Source: Cronobacter sakazakii (GTDB taxonomy: Bacteria > Pseudomonadota > Gammaproteobacteria > Enterobacterales > Enterobacteriaceae). From it: a DNA stretch of 64,000 nucleotides. Position 1 is the first letter of the stretch, and every line of letters starts with the position of its first letter. The notes under the pieces were generated by a model that was not told the origin of the DNA, did no database searches, and saw nothing but the letters and a program-made list of their open reading frames with translations. The translations under genes were made by a program, and so were the position numbers. The DNA is taken from the NCBI RefSeq assembly GCF_000982825.1, contig NZ_CP011047.1, forward strand, positions 3,038,001-3,102,000. Reading direction: 5' to 3'. This document shows positions 33,565 through 41,852 of this stretch, piece by piece.

Positions 33565-35004
33565 ATGACAGCACCCGTACAACATCCGATGTATATCGAC
33601 GGTCAGTTCGTTCAGTGGCAGGGCGAGGCGTGGATCGATGTCGTGAATCCCGCCACAGAGGCGCTGATTTCCCGTATCCCGGACGGAACGGCAGAGGACG
33701 CGTGCCGCGCCATTGACGCCGCCGCCCGCGCGCAGGCGGGCTGGGAGGCGTTGCCCACCATCGAGCGCGCCGGATGGCTGCGTAAAATCGCCGCCGGCAT
33801 CCGCGAAAAGGCGGCGGAAATCAACGCGCTGATTGTGGCGGAAGGCGGCAAAACGCAGCAGCTCGCGAGCGTTGAAGTCAGCTTCACGGCGGATTACATC
33901 GACTATATGGCCGAATGGGCGCGCCGTTATGAAGGCGAAATCCTGCAAAGCGACCGGCCGGGCGAAAATATTCTGGTGTTTAAGCGCGCGCTCGGCGTTA
34001 CCACCGGCATTCTGCCGTGGAATTTTCCGTTCTTCCTGATCGCCCGCAAAATGGCGCCTGCGCTGATTACCGGCAATACCATTGTGATTAAACCGAGCGA
34101 ATTCACGCCGAATAACGCCATCGCGGTTGCGCAGATTGTTCATGACGTGGGCCTGCCGGCGGGCGTGTTTAACCTGGTACAGGGGCGCGGCGAAACCGTC
34201 GGGCAGGAGCTGGCCGGTAACCCGAAAGTGGCGCTGGTAAGCATGACCGGCAGCGTCGGCGCGGGTGAGAAAATCATGATGGCGGCTGCGAAAAACATCA
34301 CCAAAGTCTGCCTTGAGCTTGGCGGCAAAGCGCCTGCTATCGTGATGGACGATGCGGATGTGTCGCTTGCGGTAAAAGCGATTGTTGATTCGCGCGTGAT
34401 TAACTCCGGTCAGGTCTGTAACTGCGCCGAACGCGTTTATGTGCAAAAGGGCATTTATGACCGTTTTGTCAGCGCGCTTGGCGAGGCGCTGATCGCGGTG
34501 AAATTTGGCGATCCGGCAGCGCGTGATGATATCGCGATGGGGCCGCTGATTAACGCGGCTGCGCTGGCGCGCGTGAAAGAAAAAGTGGCACGCGCGGTCA
34601 GCGAGGGCGCGACGGTGGCGCTCGGCGGCAAGGCGGTGGAGGGCAAAGGTTATTTTTACCCGCCGACGCTGCTGGTAGATGTGCGCCAGGAAATGAGCAT
34701 CATGCATGAAGAGACGTTCGGCCCGGTGCTGCCGGTCGTCACGTTCGATACGCTGGAAGAGGCCATTGCGATGGCGAATGACAGCGAATATGGCCTGACG
34801 TCGTCGATTTACACGCAGTCGCTCGCCACCGCGATGAAAGCGATTAACGGGCTGAAGTTTGGCGAAACTTACATCAACCGTGAAAACTTCGAAGCGATGC
34901 AGGGGTTCCACGCGGGCTGGCGTAAATCCGGGATCGGCGGGGCGGATGGCAAACACGGGCTGCATGAATATCTGCAAACCCAGGTTGTCTATCTGCAAAG
35001 CTAA
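33565..35004 (+). CDS. aldA: Aldehyde dehydrogenase A (lactaldehyde/glycolaldehyde dehydrogenase)
   Basis: A 479-residue NAD-dependent enzyme, equal in length to E. coli AldA, which oxidises L-lactaldehyde and glycolaldehyde in fucose, rhamnose and glycol metabolism. Motifs: GILPWNFPFFLIARK, SMTGSVGAGEKI, the catalytic Glu in CLELGGKAPA, catalytic Cys in NSGQVCNCAERV, and the C-terminal SGIGGADGKHGLHEYLQTQ. ATG 33565 after CAGGAGCATGCG matches the E. coli start; ATG 33544 is in frame but lacks support. Confidence 0.97.
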   Translation: MTAPVQHPMYIDGQFVQWQGEAWIDVVNPATEALISRIPDGTAEDACRAIDAAARAQAGWEALPTIERAGWLRKIAAGIREKAAEINALIVAEGGKTQQLASVEVSFTADYIDYMAEWARRYEGEILQSDRPGENILVFKRALGVTTGILPWNFPFFLIARKMAPALITGNTIVIKPSEFTPNNAIAVAQIVHDVGLPAGVFNLVQGRGETVGQELAGNPKVALVSMTGSVGAGEKIMMAAAKNITKVCLELGGKAPAIVMDDADVSLAVKAIVDSRVINSGQVCNCAERVYVQKGIYDRFVSALGEALIAVKFGDPAARDDIAMGPLINAAALARVKEKVARAVSEGATVALGGKAVEGKGYFYPPTLLVDVRQEMSIMHEETFGPVLPVVTFDTLEEAIAMANDSEYGLTSSIYTQSLATAMKAINGLKFGETYINRENFEAMQGFHAGWRKSGIGGADGKHGLHEYLQTQVVYLQS

Positions 35005-35012
35005 CCGTTTCA

Positions 35013-35032
35013 GGGCCGCCTGCGGGCGGCCC
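35013..35032. terminator. Hairpin between converging aldA and esterase genes
   Basis: GGGCCGCC-TGCG-GGCGGCCC, an 8-bp stem in the 34-base gap between two converging stops. It lacks a T-run on either side, so activity as a terminator is uncertain. Confidence 0.5.
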
Positions 35033-35038
35033 GCTGCG

Positions 35039-35959
35039 TCAGAGCTTGCTTTCAATCCAGTTCATCAGCAGCGCTGGCCAGAGGTGCGCGGGCAGCCCCA
35101 GGGCATCGCGAATGCCAAACCCGTGTTGCCCCTGTTCAAAAAGATGCATCTCCACCGGCATGCCCTGCGCGTGCAGCGCGTTAAACATCAGCAGGCTGTT
35201 TTCCACTTTCACCGCCGGGTCATCCACTGCGTGCAGTAAAAACGCGGGCGGGGTGTCGCGGGTGATCGCTTTTTCCGGCGAATAGCGGTGGATGGCGCGG
35301 TCATCGGGCTGTGTGCCGATAAGCGCTTCTCGCGAGCCGGGGTGCGCCACCGGCTCCTCCATCGTCATCACCGGATAGACCAGCCCCATAAAAGCCGGGC
35401 GGGCGCTGAACGCGTCGGTTTCATCCTGCGGCGCGTAGACCACGTCGTTCCAGCGGGTGCCGAGGCTTGCGGCAGCATGACCGCCTGCGGAAAAGCCCAG
35501 CACGCCGAGTTTATCCGGGTCGAGTTGCCAGCGTGACGCCTGGGCGCGGATAAGCCGCATGGCGCGCTGGAGATCGGCGAGCGGGGCGTCGGCACCTTCG
35601 GCGTGGCCGTCGGCGGGCAGGCGATAGGTCATCACAAACAGCGTATAGCCGTGGTCGTTAAACGCGGGTGCCATGGCGCTGCCTTCTTTGTCGAGCACCA
35701 CGCGGCGGTACGAGCCGCCGGGCGTCACCAGAATGCCGGTGCCGTTAGGATGTTCCGGCGCGTAGACCACAATACGCGGTGCGCGCACGCCGGTGACGGA
35801 ACGGTCAAGCTCGCTGTCGCCGGTCAGGCGCTCCTCAAGGGTGAACACCGCGTGGCTCTGGCGCGCGCCCGGCGCGTCGCCCTGTGGCCAGACGGATATT
35901 TCGTGGCTGCGCGCGACCGCTTCGCGCATACGGGTTAACAGAACCTCGTGGGCATTCAT
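35039..35959 (-). CDS. Alpha/beta hydrolase (esterase, BD-FAE/acetyl-esterase type)
   Basis: A 306-residue alpha/beta hydrolase. The oxyanion segment is GILVTPGGSYRRV, the nucleophile Ser is in GFSAGGHAA, the Asp is in LHAVDDPAVKV and the His is in EQGQHGFGI, so the triad is complete. No signal peptide is seen, so it is probably cytosolic. Related proteins deacetylate sugars or hydrolyse small esters; the substrate is unknown. ATG 35959 follows AAAGGAGAGC. It is convergent with aldA and divergent from cybB. Confidence 0.86.
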   Translation of the reverse strand: MNAHEVLLTRMREAVARSHEISVWPQGDAPGARQSHAVFTLEERLTGDSELDRSVTGVRAPRIVVYAPEHPNGTGILVTPGGSYRRVVLDKEGSAMAPAFNDHGYTLFVMTYRLPADGHAEGADAPLADLQRAMRLIRAQASRWQLDPDKLGVLGFSAGGHAAASLGTRWNDVVYAPQDETDAFSARPAFMGLVYPVMTMEEPVAHPGSREALIGTQPDDRAIHRYSPEKAITRDTPPAFLLHAVDDPAVKVENSLLMFNALHAQGMPVEMHLFEQGQHGFGIRDALGLPAHLWPALLMNWIESKL

Positions 35960-36059
35960 ACGCTCTCCTTTAATATGCGGTGGCGGCATGAAAACTAATG
36001 AATATTTAATCTTCAGCCGTTATCCTGGTGTTTTCGTTGCGTTTAATCAGGATAGTCTT

Positions 36060-36590
36060 ATGCGCAGTAAATACACGTCATTGCAAATCACGCTTCACTG
36101 GCTGGTGTTTGTTCTGGTGGTTATGGCTTATGCGGCGATGGAGCTGCGTGGGCTGGTGCCGCGTCCTGTCGGGCGGCTCTTTATCTGGACGCACTTTAGC
36201 TGCGGCATCGCGATTCTGGTGCTGATGGTCACACGCCTGCTGGTGCGCATTAAATATCCCGCGCCGCCCATCGTGCCGAAACCGCGGGCGATGTATATCG
36301 GGCTTTCCCATCTGGTGCATCTGGTCATCTACCTGATGTTTATCGGCCTGCCGCTGCTCGGGATCGTTGCCAAATATTATGGCGGCAGCCCGTGGTTTGC
36401 GTTTGGCATCAGCATGCCGGTGGCCGCCGAGCCGGATGAAGATCTCGAAATGCAGTTGCGCGCCATTCACGCGTTTATCGCGAATCTCAGCTACTTTGTC
36501 ATAGGGCTTCATGCCGCGGCGGCGCTGGCGCATCACTACTTCTGGAAAGACAACACGCTGCTGCGCATGATGCCGGGCAAGCGCGATTAG
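36060..36590 (+). CDS. cybB: Cytochrome b561 (superoxide:ubiquinone oxidoreductase)
   Basis: A 176-residue di-heme inner-membrane cytochrome, the same length as E. coli CybB, which moves electrons from superoxide to ubiquinone. It has four membrane helices. Heme-ligand type His residues are in QITLHWLVFVL, LSHLVHLVIYL, RAIHAFIANL and IGLHAAAALAHHYF. ATG 36060 matches the E. coli start; the long in-frame extension upstream runs over the divergent gene and is not real. Confidence 0.95.
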   Translation: MRSKYTSLQITLHWLVFVLVVMAYAAMELRGLVPRPVGRLFIWTHFSCGIAILVLMVTRLLVRIKYPAPPIVPKPRAMYIGLSHLVHLVIYLMFIGLPLLGIVAKYYGGSPWFAFGISMPVAAEPDEDLEMQLRAIHAFIANLSYFVIGLHAAAALAHHYFWKDNTLLRMMPGKRD

Positions 36591-36689
36591 CGCGCGCCGA
36601 AGTGTGATCCGGGTGGCTTTTTATGCCGGGCTGCGTGGCTTAGCTCACATTTTGAACGGTGCGACATGGGCGGTCTGGTCACGGCGGCT

Positions 36690-36712
36690 TATAGATCTAT
36701 ATCTATTATAGA
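36690..36712 (+). promoter_or_regulatory. Two adjacent palindromes upstream of the MHS transporter
   Basis: TATAGATCTATA (36690-36701) is a perfect 12-bp palindrome and is followed at once by TCTAT-T-ATAGA (36702-36712), also perfect. They lie about 40 bases before the transporter start, over the expected promoter. The bound regulator is unknown. Confidence 0.5.
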
Positions 36713-36751
36713 AACACTCGCGCCTTATCAGCGCCAGCCGGGAGAGTCACC

Positions 36752-38077
36752 ATGACGCAGTCAGTGCAACGTGAAGCGACAGGAGTGGAAGTGGACGAAC
36801 AGGCGCAACTGGCGCGTAAACTGCGAAAGGTGCTGCTGGCGACGGGCGTGGGGCATTTTGTCGAGTGGTTCGATTTCGGGCTTTACGGCACGCTGGCGGC
36901 CATTATCGGGATGCAGTTTTTCCAGACCGGCGACCCGGCAGCGGCGCTGCTTTCGTCTTTCGCGGTATTTGGCGCAGGCTTTATTATGCGCCCGCTCGGC
37001 GGGCTTTATTTTGGCTCGCTTGGCGACCGCATTGGCCGCAAGCGCGTACTGGCGACGGTCATTCTGCTCACTTCCGGTGCCACTTTCATTATGGGGCTGC
37101 TCCCCACGTACCATCAGATTGGCCTGCTGGCGCCCGCGCTGCTGGTGCTGACTCGCCTGGTGCAGGGCTTTGCGGCGGGTGGCGAAACCTCCGGCGCGAC
37201 CACGTTTCTCGCGGAATATGCCCCAGTGGATAAACGCGGGTACTTCACCTGCTGGATCGATAACTTCGGTTTTATGGCGTTTGTGGCGGGCTCCGGGCTG
37301 GTATTTTTACTGACCGCCAGTCTTGGCGAAACCGCGATGAACGACTGGGGCTGGCGCATTCCGTTTTTGATCGCCGGGCCGCTCGGCTGGGTAGGGCTTT
37401 ACCTGCGAACGCACCTTGAAGACACGCCCGAATTCCAGGCGGCGGCGAAAGCAGGCACCACACAGGCCGCGCCGCTGCGCAGTACGCTTAAAAGCGCCCG
37501 CGGCGCGCTGCTGTTCTGCGTCGGGTTTGTGGTTATCAAAGCGGTCGGCCACTGGATGCTGCAAACCTTTATGCCGGGCTACCTGATAACGCAGATGCAC
37601 TTCAGCAAGCTCGACGCTTACGCCATCACGACCATCGGACTGTTCGGCATCGCGGTCCTGGTGCCGTTTATGGGCTGGCTCTCCGACCGCTATGGCCGCA
37701 GGCCCCTGATGCTTGCAGGCTGCGGCGGGTTTATCCTCTTTACCTATCCGGCGCTGATGGTGATGGCGAACGGCGATATGCTCTCCGCCGTGCTCGCGAT
37801 GCTGCTGCTGGGCGCGTTTATCGCCGCCTTTGACGGCGCGTGCAGCGCAGCGATGGCCGAACTGTTCCCGACCAGCGTGCGCTACGGCGGGCTGTCGGTC
37901 GCTTATAACCTGTCGGTGGCCTTTTTCGGCGGCATCACGCCGTGGTTCTCGGCGTTTCTCATCGCTTCCACCGGTAATCTTTTCTCACCTGCGTTTTATG
38001 TCATGGGCGCGGCGCTGATCACTTTTATTACCGTGATGCGCGCTCGCGAAACTGCCGGACTGCCGCTGCGGCGCTAA
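36752..38077 (+). CDS. MFS transporter, metabolite:H+ symporter (MHS) family
   Basis: A 441-residue, 12-helix inner-membrane symporter of the KgtP/ProP/ShiA group. Family marks: GHFVEWFDFGLYG in helix 1, GSLGDRIGRKRVL between helices 2 and 3, LVQGFAAGGETSGATTFLAEYAP, and GWLSDRYGRRPLM in the second half. MHS members import dicarboxylates, shikimate, betaines or similar acids; the substrate here is not readable. The start follows GGAGAGTCACC. It is a single gene with palindromes upstream. Confidence 0.9.
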   Translation: MTQSVQREATGVEVDEQAQLARKLRKVLLATGVGHFVEWFDFGLYGTLAAIIGMQFFQTGDPAAALLSSFAVFGAGFIMRPLGGLYFGSLGDRIGRKRVLATVILLTSGATFIMGLLPTYHQIGLLAPALLVLTRLVQGFAAGGETSGATTFLAEYAPVDKRGYFTCWIDNFGFMAFVAGSGLVFLLTASLGETAMNDWGWRIPFLIAGPLGWVGLYLRTHLEDTPEFQAAAKAGTTQAAPLRSTLKSARGALLFCVGFVVIKAVGHWMLQTFMPGYLITQMHFSKLDAYAITTIGLFGIAVLVPFMGWLSDRYGRRPLMLAGCGGFILFTYPALMVMANGDMLSAVLAMLLLGAFIAAFDGACSAAMAELFPTSVRYGGLSVAYNLSVAFFGGITPWFSAFLIASTGNLFSPAFYVMGAALITFITVMRARETAGLPLRR

Positions 38078-38098
38078 ACCTCTACGCTTTGGCCGGGT

Positions 38099-38458
38099 TT
38101 ATTCCCGAAACACCGGGAGATCCACCGGCCAGGCGTTGCGCAGGCTCAAAAGCTGGCAGTGGACGAATCTCGCTTCACGCTGATACCAGAAGCCGAACGA
38201 CTGCGTCATCTGGTCATACACCATGCTGTCCAGATTCGCGAACGGGAAAATCACTAAACTTCCCCGCTGCGTGCGTCCGCCGCCGGTTTCAAAATGATCG
38301 CGGCCCCACGCCTCCTGCGTATGTTCATAGCGATGCAGTATCACTTCAATGGTCTCCCTGCCGGGGCAGCGCAGCATCAGCACACTGTTGTCAAACGCGA
38401 AGGGGTAAACGGATGGGGGGAAGATCGCGAGTAAAGCCACTAACAATAATTTTTTCAT
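38099..38458 (-). CDS. Hypothetical secreted protein
   Basis: A 119-residue protein with a clear Sec signal peptide (KKLLLVALLAIFPPSVYPFA). The mature part has two Cys residues (MLRCPGRE and VHCQLLS) that could form a disulfide in the periplasm. I do not recognise the family. It converges on the transporter gene with a 21-base gap. Confidence 0.7.
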   Translation of the reverse strand: MKKLLLVALLAIFPPSVYPFAFDNSVLMLRCPGRETIEVILHRYEHTQEAWGRDHFETGGGRTQRGSLVIFPFANLDSMVYDQMTQSFGFWYQREARFVHCQLLSLRNAWPVDLPVFRE

Positions 38459-38809
38459 ACCACTCCTGTCCTCTACAGGGCGGCAGTTATGTCATCCTGC
38501 AAAGGTGTCGGTATTGAGATATATCATGCTGTTAGTTTGGTTGAGGGCTATATATACAACTGGTGAATGATTTTTAGGCAGATAAATAGTTGATGAATTT
38601 ACTGGTGATAAAAAGAACTTTGCTATCATTAATTTCGTCTTACCAGGTCATAGAGATTCACAGCTAAAGAATCGTGTCTGTGTAGGATAAGTAAAATACA
38701 GCAGAGAAACTAGACTCGTAAATACAAGATCGATTTCACAAACGGCACTTTCCATTTTAAATAAAATCTTATGGCTATGTAAGTCTATAAACAATGCAGG
38801 AGGTTTTAT
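38459..38809. other. AT-rich non-coding stretch
   Basis: This 351-base stretch is much more AT-rich than its left neighbour and marks the start of a foreign-looking patch to about 40.1 kb. It holds no convincing gene. The GGAGG before the DUF2188 gene ends it. Confidence 0.6.
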
Positions 38810-39034
38810 ATGGATAACTATCACATCACAAAAGAGGGTGATAAGTGGAAATTACAAAAAGAAGGTAATACGAAGCCGAGCAAGACGGCAGGCACTAAGG
38901 CTGATCTGATTAGACAGACCCAGGATTTTATGGCTGATAAAAAAGCGTCAGTCAAAATTCACACATCAGATGGCAGGATCCAGGAAGAAAGAACTTATCA
39001 CAGGAAAGATGATCCAAAAAAATCGAAAGGATAG
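38810..39034 (+). CDS. DUF2188 family small protein
   Basis: A 74-residue, Lys-rich protein of the DUF2188 type: YHITKEGDKWKLQKEGNTKPSKTAGTKADLI, then VKIHTSDGRIQEERTY. The repeated pattern 'W-x-V/L-x-EG ... HxxDGRIxxERTY' is the family signature. The function is not known. The start follows AGGAGGTTTTAT. A weak hairpin (TAGCCGC/GCGGCTA, 39043-39063) follows. Codon use is AT-richer than the backbone, which suggests transfer. Confidence 0.85.
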   Translation: MDNYHITKEGDKWKLQKEGNTKPSKTAGTKADLIRQTQDFMADKKASVKIHTSDGRIQEERTYHRKDDPKKSKG

Positions 39035-39163
39035 AGTAAAAATAGCCGCTTTACTCGCGGCTATATTCATTAAAAAACGAATGCGTCCAAATTTTGCTTT
39101 TTATTGATATGCAAATTTATCTATTGCGTGCCTCAGGTCTTGCTGTTTTAAAATATCATCAAC

Positions 39164-39391
39164 TTATTCGCGTTTCATAAGGCGAAACAGGAGATAAAGC
39201 ATAAGTGAACTGATCACTACAGCAGTGCAGGTAAAAACATATAAGATAAAGTTCATTACGCTTTCATCGCCATAATACCCCATGTGCTCTGCAAAGGTAT
39301 ACTGAAGTGTTGCTGGTATGAAAAAATAGAGGGTCTTCACCGTGACAATGAAGATAATGAACCATGTAAATATCATTAATAAATATTTCAT
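39164..39391 (-). CDS. Small membrane protein, candidate immunity protein for the DUF2778 effector
   Basis: A 75-residue protein with two membrane segments (LLMIFTWFIIFIVTVKTLYFF and FILYVFTCTAVVISSLMLYLLF) joined by a short loop of about 20 residues (TLQYTFAEHMGYYGDESVMN). Its ATG shares one base with the stop of the DUF2778 gene (TAATG), so it is translated right after it. Effectors that cut or modify peptidoglycan are normally paired with an envelope-located immunity protein; its position and topology fit that role. The role is inferred; no family is recognised. Confidence 0.65.
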   Translation of the reverse strand: MKYLLMIFTWFIIFIVTVKTLYFFIPATLQYTFAEHMGYYGDESVMNFILYVFTCTAVVISSLMLYLLFRLMKRE

Positions 39392-39873
39392 TAGTAAACC
39401 TGTATAACGCCATGCGCTATTAAATAATTTCCTACGTATTTCCCGCTTGTTCGGAGAATAGCTCTGGCAAGTATATCAAAATCCTGCTGACTATAAAGCG
39501 TGATGCATCCTTTACTTAACCCACTTGGACCAATCGGATGGAGACGGAACATTCCCCTAAGTACACCATTGATAAGTGTACTGTCATCAATTTTCCCATC
39601 GTCGCGATACAAAGCAAACCAGGTGCTGCGATCCGAGCCAGTAAAAAAAGCATTTGCATCATCCCTGAATCGGGCAAAGGTACCGCCCCTACCACGTAAA
39701 ATAATGTAGTAACGCCCACACGGTAAGGGGCCAATATCTTTTAGCTCCGTTTTATTTGGGTTATTAGTAGCAGAACTATTACCAGAAAAAGCTGAGAAAA
39801 AACCGACACCCGGACATGAAAGCGTGCCAATACTATTCCCATTAAGATGGAAAGTACACCGTAGTAGATCCAT
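39391..39873 (-). CDS. DUF2778 / Tlde1-type L,D-transpeptidase-like effector
   Basis: A 160-residue protein of the DUF2778 family (Tlde1), known type VI secretion effectors that act on peptidoglycan peptides in the periplasm of rivals. Seen: N-terminal FHLNGNSIGTL...AFSGNSSATNNP, IGPLPCGRYYII, and the catalytic block RLHPIGPSGLSKGCITLY, that is His-x7-Ser-x-Gly-Cys. The start ATG 39873 has GGAG eight bases before; a GTG at 39882 is too close to it. No signal peptide, as expected for a T6SS cargo. No other T6SS gene is in the window. It is AT-rich compared with its neighbours. Confidence 0.85.
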   Translation of the reverse strand: MDLLRCTFHLNGNSIGTLSCPGVGFFSAFSGNSSATNNPNKTELKDIGPLPCGRYYIILRGRGGTFARFRDDANAFFTGSDRSTWFALYRDDGKIDDSTLINGVLRGMFRLHPIGPSGLSKGCITLYSQQDFDILARAILRTSGKYVGNYLIAHGVIQVY

Positions 39874-40219
39874 TACAATCACTCCATGTGAATGTTATCG
39901 CTAAAATTTTTAACTCTTAAATGTAAGATTACCTTTAACAAATGTTTGGTGCGTTAACGGCGATTGTTAAGTCATATAAAGATTGAAAAGGCATAAAAAT
40001 CCTGAAAGTAGAAGAAAAAATAAAATGGCGCTTTTAGCGCGTATTGTTTTGATTTATTGTGCTATAAATTTTTTAAAATCAATAGGTTGAATTGTATTTG
40101 TTGTATTTATTCATCATCTCAATTGACTGTTCGCGCATCTATCCAAATCCGTTTTACCTACCGACAAAAACGCACCGCCTGAAAATGATCGTTTGCAGAG
40201 TCGGAAGCGCTTCTATACC
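39874..40219. other. AT-rich non-coding stretch before frmR
   Basis: About 350 bases without a gene that I can support. The left half is the promoter side of the DUF2778 gene; base composition returns to GC-rich after about 40,240. Short runs of A and T are frequent, and no long repeat is seen. Confidence 0.6.
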
Positions 40220-40236
40220 ATACCCCCCTATAGTAT
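40220..40236 (+). promoter_or_regulatory. FrmR operator
   Basis: ATACCCCCCTATAGTAT has the C-tract within AT-rich ends expected of FrmR/CsoR-family operators and lies 17 bases before the frmR start. Derepression by formaldehyde is the known mode. Confidence 0.7.
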
Positions 40237-40252
40237 CCATGAGGCGAAAACC

Positions 40253-40528
40253 ATGCCGCATTCTCCTGAAGATAAAAAACGCATTCTGACCCGCGTGCGC
40301 CGCATTCGCGGGCAGGCGGAGGCGCTGGAGCGCGCGCTGGAAGCGGGTGAACCCTGTCTCCACATCCTCCAGCAAATCGCCGCCGTGCGCGGCGCCGCCA
40401 ACGGCCTGATGGGCGAAATGGTGGAAATTCACTTAAAAGATGAGCTGGTCAGCGGCGACACCACGCCGGAGCAGCGCGCGCAGCGGATGGCGGAAATCGG
40501 CCAGCTTTTGCGCGCTTATCTAAAATAA
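40253..40528 (+). CDS. frmR: Formaldehyde-responsive repressor FrmR
   Basis: A 91-residue CsoR/RcnR-fold repressor, equal in length to E. coli FrmR. Formaldehyde cross-links Pro2 and Cys35; both are present here (MPHSPEDKK and EPCLHIL). The ATG at 40253 after GAGGCGAAAACC leaves Pro2 next to the initiator Met, which supports this start; a longer in-frame start at 40193 would destroy that site and run over the operator. frmA follows after 31 bases. Confidence 0.95.
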   Translation: MPHSPEDKKRILTRVRRIRGQAEALERALEAGEPCLHILQQIAAVRGAANGLMGEMVEIHLKDELVSGDTTPEQRAQRMAEIGQLLRAYLK

Positions 40529-40559
40529 CTACGACGACTCACTACAACGGAAGGACATT

Positions 40560-41678
40560 ATGAAATCACGTGCAGCAGTCGCATTTGGCCCTGGCAAACC
40601 GCTGGAAATCGTTGAGATTGACGTCGCGCCGCCGAAAAAGGGCGAAGTGCTGGTCAAAATTACCCACACCGGCGTGTGCCACACCGATGCGTTCACGCTC
40701 TCCGGCGACGATCCGGAAGGCGTCTTCCCGGCGGTGCTCGGTCATGAAGGCGGCGGCGTGGTCGTGGAAGTGGGCGAGGGCGTTACCAGCCTGAAGCCGG
40801 GCGACCATGTGATCCCGCTCTATACCGCCGAATGCGGCGAGTGTAAGTTCTGTAAATCCGGTAAAACCAACCTTTGCCAGGCCGTGCGCGCCACCCAGGG
40901 CAAAGGCCTGATGCCGGATGGCACCACCCGTTTCTCATACAACGGCGAGCCGGTTTATCACTATATGGGCACCAGCACCTTCAGCGAATACACCGTCTGC
41001 GCGGAGATTTCACTGGCGAAAGTAAACCCGCAGGCGCCGCTCGATAAAGTCTGCCTGCTGGGCTGCGGCGTCACCACCGGCATCGGCGCGGTGCATAACA
41101 CCGCTAAAGTCAAAGAGGGCGATACGGTTGCCGTGTTCGGCCTGGGCGGTATTGGCCTCGCGGTCATTCAGGGCGCGGTACAGGCGAAGGCCGGGCGCAT
41201 TCTGGCCATCGACACCAACCCGGAGAAATTCAAGCTGGCGGGCGAAATGGGCGCGACCGATTTCGTTAACCCGAAGGATTACGACAAGCCGATTCAGGAC
41301 GTTATCGTTGAGATGACCGATGGCGGCGTCGATTTCAGCTTCGAGTGCATCGGCAATGTCAACGTGATGCGCGCGGCGCTGGAATGCTGCCATAAAGGCT
41401 GGGGTGAAAGCGTTATCATCGGCGTGGCGGGCGCAGGTCAGGAGATCAAAACGCGTCCGTTCCAGCTGGTGACAGGCCGCGTCTGGCGCGGTTCGGCGTT
41501 CGGCGGCGTGAAAGGGCGCACCCAGCTGCCGGGCATGGTGGAAGACGCGATGGCGGGCAAGATTCGCCTCGATCCTTTTATCACCCACCGCCTGCCGCTT
41601 GAGAAAATCAACGAGGCGTTTGACCTGATGCACGAAGGCAAATCGATTCGTACCGTTATCCACTTCGGCGACAAATAA
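40560..41678 (+). CDS. frmA: S-(hydroxymethyl)glutathione dehydrogenase / class III alcohol dehydrogenase
   Basis: A 372-residue zinc enzyme that oxidises the formaldehyde-glutathione adduct to S-formylglutathione; it also reduces S-nitrosoglutathione. Catalytic zinc: GVCHTDAFTLSG and GHEGGGVVVE; structural zinc: CGECKFCKSGKTNLC; Rossmann: FGLGGIGLAVIQGA. It is under FrmR control. The frmB gene (S-formylglutathione hydrolase), third in the E. coli operon, is not here; the next gene is a chemoreceptor. Confidence 0.97.
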   Translation: MKSRAAVAFGPGKPLEIVEIDVAPPKKGEVLVKITHTGVCHTDAFTLSGDDPEGVFPAVLGHEGGGVVVEVGEGVTSLKPGDHVIPLYTAECGECKFCKSGKTNLCQAVRATQGKGLMPDGTTRFSYNGEPVYHYMGTSTFSEYTVCAEISLAKVNPQAPLDKVCLLGCGVTTGIGAVHNTAKVKEGDTVAVFGLGGIGLAVIQGAVQAKAGRILAIDTNPEKFKLAGEMGATDFVNPKDYDKPIQDVIVEMTDGGVDFSFECIGNVNVMRAALECCHKGWGESVIIGVAGAGQEIKTRPFQLVTGRVWRGSAFGGVKGRTQLPGMVEDAMAGKIRLDPFITHRLPLEKINEAFDLMHEGKSIRTVIHFGDK

Positions 41679-41775
41679 CCTTATCTGCCAGCGGCTTAGC
41701 GACCGCTGGCCTCTTCACTTTCCCCGGCTTTAGCCCCTCTTTTCGAATCTGTGAGCCAGGTATCGCTTTTAAGGG

Positions 41776-41802
41776 TAAGCGTTTACGCCATTCTGCCGAT
41801 GT
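41776..41802 (+). promoter_or_regulatory. Candidate sigma-28 (FliA) promoter of trg
   Basis: TAAGCGTT-N11-GCCGATGT compares with the flagellar consensus TAAAGTTT-N11-GCCGATAA at 5 of 8 and 6 of 8 positions with the right spacing. It lies about 50 bases before a chemoreceptor gene, a class expected to use this factor. Confidence 0.55.
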
Positions 41803-41852
41803 CCTAAAGGCAAGACTCTATATTGCATCTTACCCAAAGGGAAATCGTGGCC

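Noticed and set aside
33472..35055. 527-codon minus-strand frame across aldA
   Set aside because: Antisense shadow of aldA.
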